This document shows positions 32,264 through 32,488 of a DNA stretch of 32,488 bases, in pieces (within the stretch, counting starts at the first letter, position 1; each line of letters begins with the position of its first letter). The notes beneath the pieces are model-generated. The model did not search any database. It saw nothing but the letters and a program-made list of their open reading frames with translations, and was not told where the DNA came from. A program made the position numbers and the translations under genes. The DNA comes from an uncultured Porphyromonadaceae bacterium (lineage in GTDB: Bacteria; Bacteroidota; Bacteroidia; Bacteroidales; Muribaculaceae): NCBI GenBank assembly GCA_947176915.1, contig CAMWSM010000026.1, positions 1 to 32,488 of the forward strand. The letters are read 5' to 3'.

Positions 32264-32311
32264 AAAACAGGAACCCTTTGATACTTATGATATTCAGAGG
32301 GTTCCTGTTTT
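32264..32311 (+). terminator. Strong terminator ending the marR-OYE cluster
   Basis: AAAACAGGAACCCT (32264-32277) pairs with AGGGTTCCTGTTTT (32298-32311), a perfect 14-bp stem with a 20-nt loop; the stem ends in TTTT on the plus strand and in TTTT on the minus strand as well, so it can act both ways. The remaining 177 bp to the window end are AT-rich with no gene or clear promoter. Confidence 0.85.
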
Positions 32312-32488
32312 AATAAGACTATTATTTCAAAGGTTTAATCAGCAGGTTGGTTTTTAAATTTATTTTATATTTTGATTATTAATAAGTTAAATTAGAGTTA
32401 AAAGATTCTTCCCTGCTAATCGTTCGAGTGTTATATCAATACTTCGGTTACTTTTTGAGAGTTTGTTAACGGCTCCGAGGCGCCATGT

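Noticed and set aside
1..32488. CRISPR arrays, tRNA/rRNA genes, insertion sequences, attachment sites
   Set aside because: No regularly spaced palindromic repeats, cloverleaf sequences, transposases or integrases were seen; the 33-bp repeats at 9685 have only three copies and no spacer-like sequence.

Overview
The window looks like chromosomal core DNA of an anaerobic, probably gut-dwelling Bacteroidales bacterium. A family such as Muribaculaceae or a Prevotella/Porphyromonas relative is an inference from gene content, not a taxonomic test. Supporting features are a type IX secretion pair (PorU-like sortase and PorV-like barrel), a DUF3822-RsmD pair, a DUF1460 protein, a fused RibBA, a class I hybrid cluster protein, and many Bacteroidetes-type promoters (TAnnTTTG at -7, TTG/TTTG about 20 bp upstream). 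There are no rRNA or tRNA genes, CRISPR arrays, insertion sequences or phage genes that I can see.

Layout. (1) 160-9623, plus strand: membrane-anchored GH25 muramidase, PorU, the NADH sensor Rex, a fumarylacetoacetate-hydrolase-like protein that has lost its metal ligands, PorV, a CCTAA-rich spacer, IspF and a UvrD/PcrA helicase. (2) 9685-11213, plus: a lone AAA/DUF4143 ATPase behind three direct repeats spaced exactly 33 bp apart. (3) 11238-15529, minus: GrpE-DnaJ behind a sigma-54-like sequence, and a MATE exporter with IspE. (4) 15617-22181, minus: secreted S9 peptidase, RibBA, RsmD, DUF3822 protein and cytoplasmic asparaginase. (5) 22344-24125: a divergent pair, a DUF1460 protein that seems to lack its catalytic Cys and His, and a SpoU/TrmH RNA methyltransferase whose promoter lies only 4 nt from its ATG. 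(6) 24206-26741, minus: Fur-family regulator, cupin and hybrid cluster protein. (7) 26930-29197, plus: a small HMA metal-binding protein and a zinc/cadmium P-type ATPase, with a 7-1-7 Fur-type inverted repeat just after the predicted transcription start and a terminator-like hairpin between the two genes. (8) 29235-32311, plus: a 40-bp inverted repeat, a Cys-rich MarR regulator, a FrnE-like thiol oxidoreductase, a metallo-beta-lactamase-fold hydrolase and an Old Yellow Enzyme homologue with a C-terminal Cys cluster, closed by a strong terminator.

How the parts may work together. The right third (24.2-32.3 kb) reads as a stress island: nitrosative/oxidative (Hcp, cupin), metal (HMA/ATPase) and electrophile or disulfide stress (MarR-FrnE-MBL-OYE). 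The left part combines envelope secretion (PorU/PorV, GH25) with redox sensing (Rex) and isoprenoid synthesis (IspF here, IspE at 13.3 kb). The most unusual features are two apparent pseudoenzymes (FAH-like, DUF1460), two probable leaderless genes, the 33-bp-phased repeats before the DUF4143 ATPase and the attenuator-like hairpin inside the metal-export operon. All functional statements rest on reading motifs by eye; no database search was run.
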